Part shown: one piece after another, positions 43,135-55,230 of the stretch
Position numbering within the stretch: position 1 is the first letter of the stretch
How the letters are laid out: every line of letters begins with the position of its first letter
Position numbers and translations under genes: made by a program
Notes under the pieces: model-generated
What the model was told of the DNA's origin: nothing
The model's database searches: none
Seen by the model: only the letters and a program-made list of their open reading frames with translations
Assembly (NCBI RefSeq): GCF_022965805.1
Contig: NC_133117.1
Span: 15,647,479 to 15,711,478 of the forward strand
From: Primulina eburnea
Taxonomy: Eukaryota; Streptophyta; Magnoliopsida; Lamiales; Gesneriaceae
Length of the DNA: 64,000 bases
Direction: 5' to 3'

Positions 43135-43700
43135 TATGTGCTAGAAGGGGCACCAATAAATCAAGTAGGGGTCCGAAACCGTCCAAGGAACGATCCATAT
43201 TCGAACACATACAATCCTGGATGGAGGCAACATCCCAACTTCTCATGGGGCGGTCAAAACATTCAGAATCGACCGCGAGGAGAACAACCATATTGGAAAC
43301 AGCCAATGTACAGATCTGGTCCTCCTAGAGAAGAAAAATCCAACCTGGAGAAAATGACGTCTAAGTTTATTTCATCCACTGAAACTAGACTTCAAAACCA
43401 GGATGCATCGATAAAAGGGCTCGAGAATCAAATTGGACAATTGGCCAAGATGATAGCTAGTAGAGAGCCGGGCACCTTGCCAAGTAACACCGAGACAAAT
43501 CAAAAAGAGCAAGGGAAGGCCATCGAGTTGAAGAGTGGGAAAGTTTTAGAGTCAAGAGAAAAAGAGAAAACTCAAACATTGGATGAATAGACTGAGACAT
43601 CTAAAGGTAAGTCTTCTAACACTGCACAATCAAAAATTGCTATTCCTCCACCTTTCCCTGCAGCATTGAAAAAGAAAAACTAGATGCACAATTCGGTAAG
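43135..43700 (+). pseudogene. Athila-type gag of element C, second part (after insertion B)
   Basis: It resumes in the same phase as the part ending at 34444. It contains PRNDPYSNTYNPGWRQHPNFSWG, here cut to the recognisable core YNPGW-x-HPNFSW, the nucleocapsid-proximal signature of Athila gag. A Gln/Glu/Lys-rich helical stretch follows with TRLQNQDASIKGLENQIGQL. A TAG at about 43588-43590 and further stops near 43680 end the frame before protease. Confidence 0.9.
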
Positions 43701-44300
43701 TTTCTTGAGGTATTAAAAAATTGCATATCAATATTCCCTTCGCCGATGCTTTAATGCAAATGCCTAGTTATGCTAAATTTTTGAAGGATATCTTAGCAAA
43801 CAAGAGAAAATTGGAGGATCACATAACGGTAAATCTAACTGAAAATTGTTCTGCTTTAGTGCAAAACAAAATTCCACGGAAACTTAAAGTTCCAGGGAGT
43901 TTTTCTATTCCTTGCATGATTGGTGATGTTGTTTTTCATAAAGCCTTGTGTGATCTTGGTGCAAGTATTAATCTTATGCCGTTGTCTGTGTTTAGGAAAC
44001 TGGGATTGGGCGAGCCTAAGCCAACGAGGATGTCTTTACAACTGGCTGCAAGAGTATCCACGAGGGGTGATTGAGGATGTGTTAGTTAAAGTGGACAAAT
44101 TTATTTTTCCTGCGGACTTCGTGGTGCTTGACATAGAGGAAGACATGGAGATGCCTTTGATTTTGGGGAGACCATTCCTTGCAACTGGCAAGGCTCTGAT
44201 TGATGTTCAAGAAGGTAAGTTGAGATTGAGAGTGGGAGAGGAAGAGATTAATTTTGATGTCCTTAATGCACTTAAGCACACTCTGCATTCTGATAGTTGT
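43701..44300 (+). pseudogene. Protease region of element C (Athila retropepsin)
   Basis: It is read in two frames: 43721-44074 with PSYAKFLKDILANKRKL and the active-site motif CDLGASINLMPLS, then from about 44070 in another frame with FPADFVVLDIE and ILGRPFLATGKALIDV. DLGAS is the Athila form of the D-T/S-G-A motif. A frameshift near 44070 separates the halves. Confidence 0.88.
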
Positions 44301-46070
44301 TTTAGAATTGCTGCTTTTGATCCTCTTGTTTCTAACTATGTGCAGGATGCTCTTAGGGACCCTTTCGAGGCCACTATCACTACTAAATTGGGAGAAGAGG
44401 AATTGGACGAAGAAAAAGCTGAAATAGTGGCATACTTTAATGCCTACCATCCATGGAGAAAGCCGATGAGGATGAGACTGGAAGATCTGGGGGATCGAAG
44501 AGATTTGACCCCTCCCAAGTCAAGCATCGAGGAACCACCGACGCTTGAGCTCAAACCATTGCCTCCGCACCTAAAGTACGTGTACCTAGGTGAGAATAAT
44601 AATTTTCCTGTCATTATTTCTACTGCTTTGACAGATGTGATGGAGGACAAACTGTTGAAAGCGCACAAGAGTGCATTTGTGTGGAAAGTGGCAGATATTA
44701 AAGGGATCAATCCATCAGTCTGCATGCACAAGATATTGATGGAAGAAAAGTAATCACCTCTCGTGCAACCTCAGAGAAGATTGAATCCAAAGATGCAAGA
44801 GGTTGTAAAGACAGAAACTATCAAACTCCTTGATGCAGGTATTATCTATCCTATATCTGATAGTGCATGGGTAAGTCCTGTTCAGTGCGTGCCGAAAAAA
44901 TGTGGGATTACTGTGATCATAAATGAAAATAATGAATTAATACCCACTAGGACTGTTACAGGATTGCGTGTGTGCATTGATCATAGGAAATTAAATGATG
45001 CCACCCGTAAAGACCACTTTTCCCTGCCCTTTATTGATCAAATGCTCGAGAGGTTAGCGTGTCATGAGTTTTATTGCTTTTTGGATGGGTATTCTGGGTA
45101 TAACCAAATCATTATTGCGCCCGAGGACCAAGAGAAACCACTTTCACTTGTCCTTATGGCACTTTTTCTTTTAGAAGGATGCCTTTTGGTTTGTGTATGC
45201 CCCTGCCACTTTTCAGCGATGCATGACCGCGATATTTCATGACATGATAGAAACTTTTCTGGAAATTTTTATGGATGACTTCTCGATTTTTGGCCCTTCT
45301 TTTGATGACTGTTTGCAGAACTTGAAAGTAGTGTTAATGAGATGTGAGGAGACGAATTTGGTGTTGAATTGGGAAAAGTGTCATTTTATGGTGCAAGAAG
45401 GGATAGTATTAGGGCACAAGATATCAGAGCATGGAATAGAGGTGGATAAGGCAAAAGTCGAAGTTTTCAAGAACTTACCACCTCTGACATCCATAAAGGG
45501 AGTTAGAAGTTTTCTAGGCCACGCCGGTTTTTTTCGGCGTTTTATCAAAGATTTTTCTAAAATTGCCAAACCTCTATCTTCCTTACTTATGAAAGATGTG
45601 CCCTTTGATTTTAATTCTGATTGTGTACAGGCATATGAGGATTTGAAGGAGAGCTTGGTGACAGCTCCTGTCTTGGTGGCACCAGATTGGGATCTACCTT
45701 TTGAGATCATGTGCGATGCCAGTGACACTACGGTGGGAGCTGTGCTTGGCCAGCGGCAAAACAAGGTATTTCATACAATTTACTATGCAAGTAAGACCTT
45801 AGATGAGGCTCAATTGAATTATGCAACAACTAAAAGGAATTACTTGCAGTAGTATTTGCGCTTGAAATATTTCATTCCTATCTTGTTCTATCTAAAGTCA
45901 TCGTTTACACAGACCACTCTGCACCAAAATATTTACTAGCTAAGAAAGATGCGAAGCCACGACTACTTAGGTGGATTTTACTGTTGAAAGAGTTCGATTT
46001 AGAAATAAAGGATAAGAAGGTTGTTGAAAATGTAGTAGCTGATCATCTTTCTAGGCTAGAGCACGTTAGT
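44301..46070 (+). pseudogene. Reverse transcriptase and RNase H of element C (Athila)
   Basis: RT runs from LELKPLPPHLKYVYLG and HKILMEEK (TAA at about 44751) through KLLDAGIIYPISDSAWVSPV, GLRVCIDHRKLND and FLDGYSGYNQI to a frameshift at about 45190. In the new frame come TFQRCMTAIF and the catalytic FMDDFSIFG, then GHKISEHGIEVDKAKVEV and FLGHAGFFRRFI. RNase H shows IMCDASDTTVGAVLGQ, stops at TAG about 45850, and continues with [13 protein letters not shown] and ADHLSRLE near 46040. The order and motifs are those of Athila pol; several lesions make it inactive. Confidence 0.88.
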
Positions 46071-47456
46071 AAAAATGGTGAAAACGATGAAATAGATGAT
46101 TGGTTTCCGGATGAACAACTTTTAGCGGTAACAAATTGTCCTTGGTTTGCAAACTGCGAATTTTCTTGTTACAGGCTCACCCCCTCCAAATTTAACATTT
46201 CACCAAAGAAATAAATTTTTTTCGGACGTGAAATATTATTTTTGGGAGGAACCCTTCTTGTTCAAAATATGTGCAGATTCTATGATCAGAAGGTGTGTTG
46301 CAGAGGAAGAGTTTGGTCAAATTCTCAATCATTGCCCAGACCGTGAGGTAGGTGGTCACTTTGGACTAACAAAGACGGCATCTAAGGTACTCGAATGTGG
46401 CTTTTATTGGCCAATCCTATTTAAATATGCTCGTTCTTATGTGCTAGCCCGTGATAAATGCCAGCGGACAATTAACATCTTTAACCGTCATGAAATGCCA
46501 TTGAATAACATCATTGAGTGTGAGGTTTTTGATGTGTGGGAAATAGACTTCATGGGACCGTTTCCCAGTTCATTCACGAAAAAATATATTTTGGTGGCGG
46601 TTGACTATGTGTCTAAATGGGTAGAGGCTGAAGCATATGCCACTAATGATGCTCAGGTAGTCTTGAAATTTTTGAAAAATAATATTTTTAATAGATTTGG
46701 AACACCGAGAGAAATCATTACTGATGGTGGCACCCATTTTTGCAACAAATTATTTGAAAAACTCTTGAGCAAATACGGTGTCACACATAAGATCTCTACC
46801 CATATCACCCCCAAACGAGTGGTCAAGTGGAAGTATCTAACCGAGAGATCAAGCGAATTTTAGAGAAAGTGGTAGGTGTGAGTCGGAAGGACTGGTCCAT
46901 GAGGTTAGATTATGCACTTTGGGCTTATAGGACTACTTTTAAAACACCTATAGGCACTACAGCATATAGGTTGTTGTTTGGTAAAGCATGTCATTTACCT
47001 GTAGAGTTAGAGCATCGAGCATACTGGGCCACAAAAACACTGAACTTTAATTTTACTGATGCAGATGAACAACGTTTACTTCAATTAGATCCGTTGGAAG
47101 AGTTCCGAAATCTAGCCTATGCTCTAGCACTGTCATACAAAGAAAAGATAAAGATGGCTCATGACAGGCGAATCATCGAAAAGGAATTCCAAGAAGGTGA
47201 AAAGGTCCTGCTCTACAACTCTCGGTTGCGACTATTTCCCGGAAAATTGAAGTCGCGATGATCCGGTCCATTCGTGATTTCGAAAGTTTACCCATCGGGA
47301 GCTGTAGAATTGAAAGTTGGAAAGGATGTGACATTTACGGTCAATGCCCAGCGTCTGAAGCACTACATGGTGGCACAGATGAGCCACAACTTGGAATCAC
47401 CCGGTTCCAAGATAATTCGAACTGAAACTGACCGACAGTCCACCTCTCGACTATAA
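46071..47456 (+). pseudogene. Integrase of element C (Athila)
   Basis: The zinc-binding region traces are H-x-GGHFGLTKTASKVL and CQRTINIF. The D-D-E core is WEIDFMGPFPSS, REIITDGGTHFCN and [12 protein letters not shown], with a frameshift between the second D and the E at about 46815-46830. The C-terminal region with [22 protein letters not shown] and [12 protein letters not shown] is typical of Athila. A TGA at about 47260 precedes the last segment (SGPFVISKVYPSGAVEL). No chromodomain is present, as expected for this clade. Confidence 0.88.
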
Positions 47457-48080
47457 ATTGAGAACTACCTCTCGTTCCCTTATCTTGCATTTAATTTGAT
47501 TTTTAGTTTGTGTTCTTATTATTTTATTTTATTTAAAAAAAATAAAAAAAATTGGGGAAAAGCCGTGACGCTACCGCCTGAGCGGACATTTACATTCGGC
47601 CGGGGCGCCCCTTTTTCAAAAATTTTTTGGGGAGAAGCCGTGAAGCTTCCTCCCAGGCGGATATTTATATCCGCCTAGGCGCGCCCTTTTTTTAATTTTT
47701 TTTTAAAAAGCCGAAAGTCATCCGTCCAGGTGGAAACTTATACCCGCCCGGGCGGATCGCGCAGATTTAAAAATCTGCAGCCCTTTCCCTTTCTCCCCCA
47801 TTCGAAACCCTCACCTCCCTATTCCAAATTTTGTCCCTACTCTCTCAATCTCGCTCAAATCCCTTGCCTTGTGTCAACTTTAGTTACAAATCATGGGTCT
47901 CCATCCGCACCAAACATCAAGAAGTGATTTTCGGTCACAAATTGAACTTTCCGGCCACCTCTACATACTCCGGCCACCGTTGCGTCATTCCGGCCCCCTC
48001 CTACGAGTTCCAGCGAGCACTCTTTCGGTGACACACCCTCCTACTCCGGGCTTATTGATCTTCAGAAATCGGCAACAACG
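47457..48080 (+). other. Region between pol and ORF3 of element C, with an internal GC-hairpin array
   Basis: No gene is seen. The array at 47571-47758 contains three inverted repeats of the LTR type (for example GGCGGATATTTATATCCGCC and a CCGCCCGGGCGG arm). Pyrimidine-rich sequence follows (47770-47870), which could serve as a splice acceptor region for a subgenomic ORF3 message; that is a guess. Confidence 0.6.
47571..47758. repeat. GC-hairpin array inside element C, outside its LTRs
   Basis: Three inverted repeats of the form YCCGCCYRGGCGG with loops such as AAACTTATA are spaced by AAAAGCCG and poly-T tracts. The arms and loop resemble the array in the C LTRs. Confidence 0.8.
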
Positions 48081-49210
48081 ATGGCACCTAAAAAGGCTCG
48101 GGTAAGTCACGGTGCTTCTTCTTCGTCATCTCATACTTCCCAATTATTTGTGAATACTGCGGCTAGGGAACGATATGAGCATGCAAAAATACATAGAGCT
48201 CCGCTTCAAAAATGGGGTTTCCAGCTTTAGCAATACATATATATTATAAATCAGATTGAGAATAGAAGCTGGGGAGAGTTTTGTAGCCAACCGCAAGCCG
48301 CGGTGGTACCAGTGGTGAGGTAATTCTATGCCAATGCAGCTGAGAGGAGTGATGGTAAGGCAATTGTTAGAGGGAAGTATGTCGATTTTTGTTCAGCAGA
48401 AATTAATAGGGTGCTTGAGACACCGACAGTGGATGACTCGATTTATGTGGCATGGGCAGCAGAACCGAATTTAGACTTGATGATGCAAAGAATCTGTTAT
48501 CCGGGGTCTCCGTGGAAGACACCTAGCTCGCGCACTTGTTTTGCAGAGAAATATTTTCTTATCTCGGCTGCGATGTGGTATGCATTTCTGGCCACACGTT
48601 TGATGCCAGTCGGGCACACGAGTGAAGTCCAGAGGGAGAGGGGGCTGCTAATTTATGCATTGATCACTCAGATGCCACTCAATGTGGGCAGGATAATCCA
48701 TTCGCAGATCCAGCTGAGTATTCATAATCCGAATGTGGCATTGTTCTTTCCCATATTATCACAGAGCTATGTGCGAGCGCTGGAGTCATTTTTCAGGATG
48801 ACGATGAGTGGTTGCCACCGACCAAGGCTCTCGATGACGCTAGCTGGTTGCAGAAATTAGCAGTGCGGGGGAAGGCTTTACCACGGTTTGGACCCATCTG
48901 GGACGGTTTTGCGTTTGATCCCGTGCCACAGCAGAACCCACCACCGCGACGTCGCCTTCTTCAGGACTGGATGGACGAATTTGCTGCCTTTGCAGACCAT
49001 CAGTTACAGTGGCAATCTGTGAGTCAGACGTATCAGACGGCTACTGATGCCATGCTTCGCCTATCTCTGAGCCACAAAGGTGTCGACCCAGCCCTCCTCC
49101 CACCACCCATGCCAGCTTTCCCGCCGCCGTTCCATTTTCATTACGCCGATGCACCAGAGCCGGATGCTATCATCGTTCCCACGGAGGAGCACGAGGAGGA
49201 GGATCAGTGA
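48081..49210 (+). pseudogene. ORF3 of element C downstream of pol (unknown function, env-position ORF)
   Basis: It starts ATG 48081 (MAPKKARVSHGASSSS). Two in-frame stops fall near 48228 and 48320. A well-preserved stretch follows with INRVLETPTVDD, CFAEKYFLISAAMWYAFL and ERGLLIYALITQMPLNVG (to about 48795). A frameshift near 48800 leads to WLQKLAVRGKALPRFGPIW, a Gln-rich segment, and an acidic end at 49210. Many Athila-like elements carry a third ORF here, sometimes called env-like; the central part resembles what plant annotations call a putative plant transposon protein domain. I see no signal peptide or clear membrane anchor, so I do not claim an envelope function. Confidence 0.65.
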
Positions 49211-50332
49211 GAGGGGAGTCACTTCTATCCCTTCTTTTCTTTTTCGCATTTCGTTTCGTTCAGTATTTATTTTCGTTTATCTTGCATGCTTAGGGTATAC
49301 TGCATTCATTTTTTTGTGCCTATCTGTCCCTGTTCTATCGTTTGTTGCATTGGGGACAATGCTCGACTTTAGTATTGTGGGGTGGATGGGTGTTGTGTCG
49401 TCTTTGTCGTGTTGGTGCTTTGTTCGTATTGTTAGTTGGCATGTAGTTTTAGTTGTTTTTCATATGATTGTGTGTCAGCCGACAGTGTTTGGAGTAGTAC
49501 ATTGTTAGCCAAGGATGATTAGGAAGTGATGAGACATGTCCTGTCTGTCGTGTATTCGCACACCTTTAGCACATACTATGGTAAAGACATAAAGTTTTTT
49601 TTAAAACATTGAACTCTCTTTGCACAAATGTTAGAACTAGAAGCATGCATGATAAGATGGTGAAAATTTAAAAAAATTAAAGTGGGGAACGAAGATGTTT
49701 GAAGGTGCAAATTGAACTTGACGACATTCTCTTGAATCGAGGTATCTATCAACATCGGAAAAAAAAAAGAGAAAAAGTTGGAGATGTAAGGTGTGGGGAA
49801 GCCGAATAAAGGAATGAAATCCTATTCCTGGCTAAAGTTGGAGATGTAAGGTGTTGAGGAGCCGAATAAAGGAATGAAGTCCTATTCCCGGCTAAAAATA
49901 CAAAACACATGGATTTGAATCTGAAATGAAAAGTTCTAATATAGTCCTTTCATTACTGTATTCTTATTCAGAAAAAAAATGAAAAAAAGTTGTTGATGGA
50001 TACTGAGTGCAAAGGAATAAAGGAGAGTGATATTTACACTAACAGGCTGATTTAAATCTCTGACAATGGTTGAGAATGGATCCCTCTATCATTTGTGATG
50101 CTAGGACTAACAACACACACACACACGTGTTCAGGCTTTATTTGAAACGATGTCTAGACCAAGGGAAGTGCGAAGAATTGTGCTTTTGTGCTGATTGACA
50201 AGGGAATATGTTGAGTTTCGCTGAGGCTAGTTGATGACTATGAATTCACTGTCGAGCTAATTTATGTCATGTTTCATTCTGTCTTGTCACCTGTTTTGCT
50301 CGAGGGCGAGCAAAAGGTTAGTATTGGAGGGT
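49211..50332 (+). other. 3' untranslated region of element C with polypurine tract
   Basis: No gene is seen. It contains the segment GCATTGGGGACAATGC (inverted repeat GCATTG/CAATGC, 49347-49362), a tandem duplication (49774-49896), a short AC tract (50114-50127) and a purine-rich end before the LTR (ATTGGAGGGT, 50323-50332). The hairpin CTCGAGGGCGAG lies at about 50299-50310. Confidence 0.7.
49774..49896. repeat. 60-bp tandem duplication in the 3' region of C
   Basis: AAAGTTGGAGATGTAAGGTG...CCGAATAAAGGAATGAARTCCTATTCCYGGCT is present twice with few differences. Confidence 0.9.
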
Positions 50333-51700
50333 TGATATAGATGGATTTTACTTGTTTTTCATATCGTGTTATGCCTCGTTGTGCTGCATTTATCGCTTAG
50401 ACTGCATGCATTTTGTGTTATTTTAGAGTAATTTATATCTTCGAGTACTCTATATCTTCGGGTTGCTCATGTGTATAGTTGGCGAAAATGCAGGAGATTC
50501 GTGCAAAACTGAAAATTAAAGGTAGAAATTCGAGAGACCTCCGCCCGGGCGCACATTCACCTCCGCCCTGGCGCATCCAAGGCGTGAGAAAATAATTTGT
50601 GCGAGAATAATCCGCCCGGGCGGTAACTTATATCCGCCCGGGTGGAATTTTATGTCCGCTCGGGTGCGCCTGTAATTTTGGAAAGATTTTTGAACGATCC
50701 CTTTCCTTATTTTCTGAAGGTGGATGATATGGTATGGGGGGAGGCAAAATTTTAGAGCATTCAGACATAATATTTCGCAGCCGCCACAAGTTGGAGAGAA
50801 TTCTGCGCTTGGATTGAAGAATTGAAGCTTTCCGGGCATCGCTCTTCATGTTTTTCGTCAACTCTAGTATTTCTTATTTAGTTTTTACCATTTGAACTTA
50901 ATTTTGTTTATTTTCGCTATGAATTTAAGTAGCTAAACTTTATTATTTGTTGGGATATAAGGGGATCTTACCCCAAACTTTGATATAATTAATTTACATC
51001 TCAATTTTTGATTTGTTCTTGATTATACTATTGTTTTATCGTGTTGTTAGAGCGTAGCTAACTTTAACAACGTTATATATTGTGAGTGAGTTCGAGAGAA
51101 TAACTTGTGATAGGAACGAGTATTATAATCCGTGGATCTACAATTTGCATAGATATATGAAATTGGATACGCGTCGATAGTCATAATTTTGAGGGTCGAA
51201 AACTAAGAGATTTCATAGATTGACATGCAATTCACTCTAGATAAATAATTAAAGACATTTAATTACTTCATTGAGTAGAATTAGTTTGGCATAGCTCGAG
51301 AGAGTATCTTCAATTGAATAGGAAATCGTGTCGGAAGCATATAATCACTATCGAACGAATTAATTAATTAACGATGGGTAGGTGAACCGATATTCCCAAC
51401 AAATCCATTTCTCAATGAATTTTAATCAACCATTTTAGATATTATCTTTTATCATTTAATTATTGAATCTTTTTATTTGCATATTTGTTCAAAAATAGTA
51501 GTGTTAAAACAATCAAATCAATTTTCGTTGCTATAGGTTCAATAACTGAGAATAGTAATTGTTAAATGCAGTCTTCAGTGAAACGATACTCGTACTCACG
51601 TACACTATACTATAACTTGACATCGTTCACTTGCGATTAATTTTGAGCATATAAAACATATTTTTATTTAGGGTTTAACAGTGAAAGTTTTGCTCGATCA
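50333..51700 (+). repeat. 3' LTR of element C (about 1.37 kb)
   Basis: It starts TGATATAGATGG and ends GCTCGATCA, followed by the target duplication TTTAA. Relative to the 5' LTR it lacks two hairpin units (array at 50540-50671), has a small duplication near 50440-50460 and has many scattered substitutions. Confidence 0.93.
50540..50671. repeat. Shortened GC-hairpin array in the 3' LTR of C
   Basis: It retains about two units (CCGCCCGGGCGGTAACTTATAT then CCGCCCGGGTGG, and a fused arm) against four in the 5' LTR. Confidence 0.9.
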
Positions 51701-54376
51701 TTTAAGGCACTTTAAAATTTGTTAAGTCATGATCATTTATTTTAAATCGTAGAAGTTAGTTTTACCTATTCGGTTAAATATGCGAGGTCGGACTGGAGTT
51801 GGAGTATTGAGATAAAATTTAATAATAAGAAAATATTCTTAAATTTAATTTAAGTCAAAGAATAATTTATTTTAAGGTAAAATTATGTTTAAGGATTTAT
51901 TTAATTAATTGGAGTTAAGTACTAAATAAGTCCTTTTATGTCCAATAATTAATTAAAAGCCTAAATTAAAATGTGTAGCCAATTGAGATAAATTAATCAT
52001 AACCTATTTTATTCAAGAAAGTATTACCCTAACATGTTAGTAAATTTAATTTAAGAATTAGCCATGTATGAAAGAAAAATTACTATCCCAAATCAATTTA
52101 TTAATTCATTAAAATACATTATAAGTGTTTAAAACTTTAAAGAGTTAAAATTCAATAATTAAGCAATATTTAACCTTCATTTAATAAGCATAATTTCGGC
52201 CCTTCCTTTAATCAAACAAATCATGCTTGTGTTGGCAACTCTCTATTGATATCTTTCCTTAATCCTTTCGTGGCATAGTTAATTCCGTCATTTTAAATCC
52301 TCATATTTAATAATTAAGAAATTTCATGCAATTAATTAAACCAATAAGTTAGCCAATCTATTCCTTATGTTCGAGTATCTTAGAAAGGGGAGGAGAATCA
52401 ATTCTTTGTATCATTTCATCTCCTCATTCGAAACTTCCCTCCAAAGCATTTTTGACCCATTTATTTTCCTAGCAGCCCCCTTCATTCCTTAACACTCCTA
52501 AAATTCAGAAGAGAATAGCTGCTGAAAATCGTGACCTTCAACACAAGAATCAAGAAAGTAAAGTAACTCCATCTCCTCCGCGCCGTGTCGTCGTAGTGTT
52601 TGTTTTCTTATTAATAAAAATCCCAGGCATGTATATGTCATTTTTTTTCTCTTCAATCAAGTCTTATACATATTTTTAAACCATGTTGTGATCATGATTC
52701 ATGAAGCATTTCGAAAAGTATGTCAGCAACTTCTTTTAAAAATTTGTGCAGTAAATTTTTTTGGTCCTCCTTGTGCCTCACGGTTTTGGCTTGTCTTGTG
52801 GTTCAGGAGGTTGGCTCGTTTTCCAGGCACCCAAGGCTACATATAGACATGTACTAGGGTGAGTTAGGAACATGTTGGTCCATTATTTTAAGCCCCCAAC
52901 TTGCTGGATTCAAGACTTGACAGCAACTCCACCATAGTTGCAAGTTGAGTCTCGAAATTTCTGCTTTTGATTGTTCAAGGAGGTTCAAATCTTGTTTGGC
53001 TTTTGGACCTGTAACCATGGTTAGGACCTTCCCTTCGCATGTCTAGTACGTGACCAAGATGGCCTTTCAACGCTTGGTTCATGGTCCCATCAATTTTTAA
53101 AATAAAACAAACACATGTCCCTCGGTTTCATTTTCTGATTTTTGTGAGTGAGTTTCGGCTCTTGAGGTTTTGGATGGATCTTGGTTGGCGTTTAGCCCTT
53201 AACCTTGGTTCATACAACACTTCATAATGTCTAGATCGAGCCATGGTCAATCATATGACCACTGTAACGACACATGACGGCAAGCGATCCAAACAATCGC
53301 ATGGTATAGAATTTTTCTTTGTGTTCTCGATTTGAGCTTTGTGTTGTCCTAGGTGTTTGGGTGGATTGAGGTTGGCCTAGTGCCCTTAGACACGGTTCAA
53401 GCCACTCCTTAGGATGTTGTTAAGAGACTTTGTTCAGTGGTTCAAGCCCCAATGGCCATTGGTTTCACAAACCACGCAAGGAAGCGCAGCTGCTGCCACC
53501 GTGCTTTTGACAGAAACTTTGCCTTCGGTTCAGAGGTCTTGTTTGGATTTTAGCCTATGGCCTTGGACTGGACCGTACCTCAATGAGTTAAGAAGGTCGT
53601 GTTTTTGGCCGTTCATGATTTGGTTAAGTTTAGAGGTCGTACGAGAAATTACGGTGCAATGTGGCAAAGCGACTCTCGAAAGAGCGTTTCATGATTTTGG
53701 CCTCCATTCACATTTTCGTGTACTACAGCCCTTAGGGTTATATTTTTCATCATTATAGGATCATTTTATTCATGGCTAAATGATGGTTCAATGTTGGTTC
53801 GGGTTGGTACGAAGCCATGGTTGAATACTAAGTTTGCCGAGCGTAGGTGTCTCATTTTTTATTCGGTTATGAGGTTTTGGTCAAGTTGAGTTTATTTGCA
53901 TGTTCCTCATGTTAGAATTAGGTCGCAGCAAGCCTGGGAACGATCCAACCCACCCGGCAAAGAAAACAGGGTTATAATTATATTACGTGCATAAAATATA
54001 AATGTTTATTTTTGAGATATATGCGATATGTCTTGTGGCCACCTTATGCTTATGGGATTGCTTCACCTGTTGACTTACGACCGGTTTACGATTATGTATG
54101 GGTACGGATATCCAGTCCAAGGGCTGAGATGATCTCCACCGCCCAGCATACTGTGGTTTAGTCTGATCAGATGTGCATGTTATGTTATGTTATGGGCCAC
54201 TTACGTAGAAACATTATCTCTACAAAAATTACGATATGATATGTTATGACAGAGCTCTATCGAGCAAAGCTTTTACGTATGATTTTCAGATATGCACGTA
54301 TTTATAATTATCCATGACACGATTTTCACCATACGCTTTACGATACGATATTTTTTTATGCTACGCAAAATGTAAT
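51701..54376 (+). repeat. Solo LTR X, middle segment
   Basis: This AT-rich LTR sequence of about 2.7 kb contains no plausible gene; the 114-codon frame at 53414-53758 resembles nothing known to me. F-like landmarks appear near its right end (GACTTACGACCGGTTTACG; CCACCGCCCAGCATACTGTGG). The first 5 bp are the C target duplication and the last 5 (GTAAT) are that of K. Confidence 0.75.
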
Positions 54377-55026
54377 TGTGGGGACCCGGACGCTAATCAT
54401 GTTCTTAATCATCATTGGGGACTAATTAATCAATTATAAAACAGGGTCTAAAATTTTTTTTTCTTTTAATATTCAAAGCGGAAACATAATGTAATTTAAT
54501 CAAATTACATATTAAACATGAACATACAACTCTTGTGTTATCTACAAGAATTCAACTAGGTTCAACTACACATCAGTGCTGAATCCTATGTTGCTTCGAA
54601 GCCCGGATCTCCACGCTATCTAATCTTCTCTCATCCTCTTCTTGACCCTGATCCAGCCCCACCTGTTGTCATGCACACATACAAAACAAGACAACAGCCG
54701 GATAACTCCGGTGAGATATAAATATCCCAGTATAAACAATGTAAACATGCAGTCATATAAAAGCATATACGAAAGCATATAAGAATTATTCATAACATGT
54801 CCCAAATCAGAAACATAAATTCATATCAAACATTCAATAATCATGAATGGCATAAACAATGTAAATCAACATGTCATATCAGACTCAACTCAACCGACGC
54901 GTCATCTCAGACTCGACTCAACTCTATCCTAGGGATCCCGATGTCTGGATATAGGTATTATATCGAATCTCAGTCGATAGGAATGAATCAATCCCTAAAC
55001 GGCATCGATATAATTCATATATCAGT

Positions 55027-55230
55027 GTCTGGGCGAATCAGCCGCAGAATTGACGACTCAGTCAATAACCCGACGAATCAGCCGGTAATTAGGCGAATCA
55101 GCCAATAATCAGACAACTCAGCCTGTAATTAAGCGAATCAGCTTAAGTTTAGACGAATCAGTCAATAACCCGACGAATCAGCCGGTGACTAGGCGAATCA
55201 GCCTATGACTCAACGACTCAGAAATCAATA
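55027..55230. repeat. About 20-bp minisatellite in the 3' LTR of K
   Basis: Reverse-complement units of the type GGCGAATCAGCCAATAATCA, about ten copies. The same is at 60214-60417 in the other LTR. Confidence 0.85.

Larger units (their letters stand above)
24378..51700 (+). mobile_element. Element C: complete Athila-type Ty3/gypsy retrotransposon carrying nested A and B
   Basis: 5' LTR 24378-25851, primer site 33334, gag 33452-34444 and 43135-43700, protease, RT-RNase H and integrase to 47456, a third ORF 48081-49210, 3' LTR 50333-51700. TTTAA flanks both ends (24373-24377 and 51701-51705). Its own sequence totals about 11.2 kb, normal for Athila elements. All genes carry stops or frameshifts. 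The two LTRs are clearly more diverged than those of A, B or K, in line with its being their older host. Confidence 0.93.

Noticed and set aside
53414..53758. 114-codon frame in solo LTR X
   Set aside because: No similarity to anything I recognise, no counterpart in F-type LTRs, and AT-rich LTR context.
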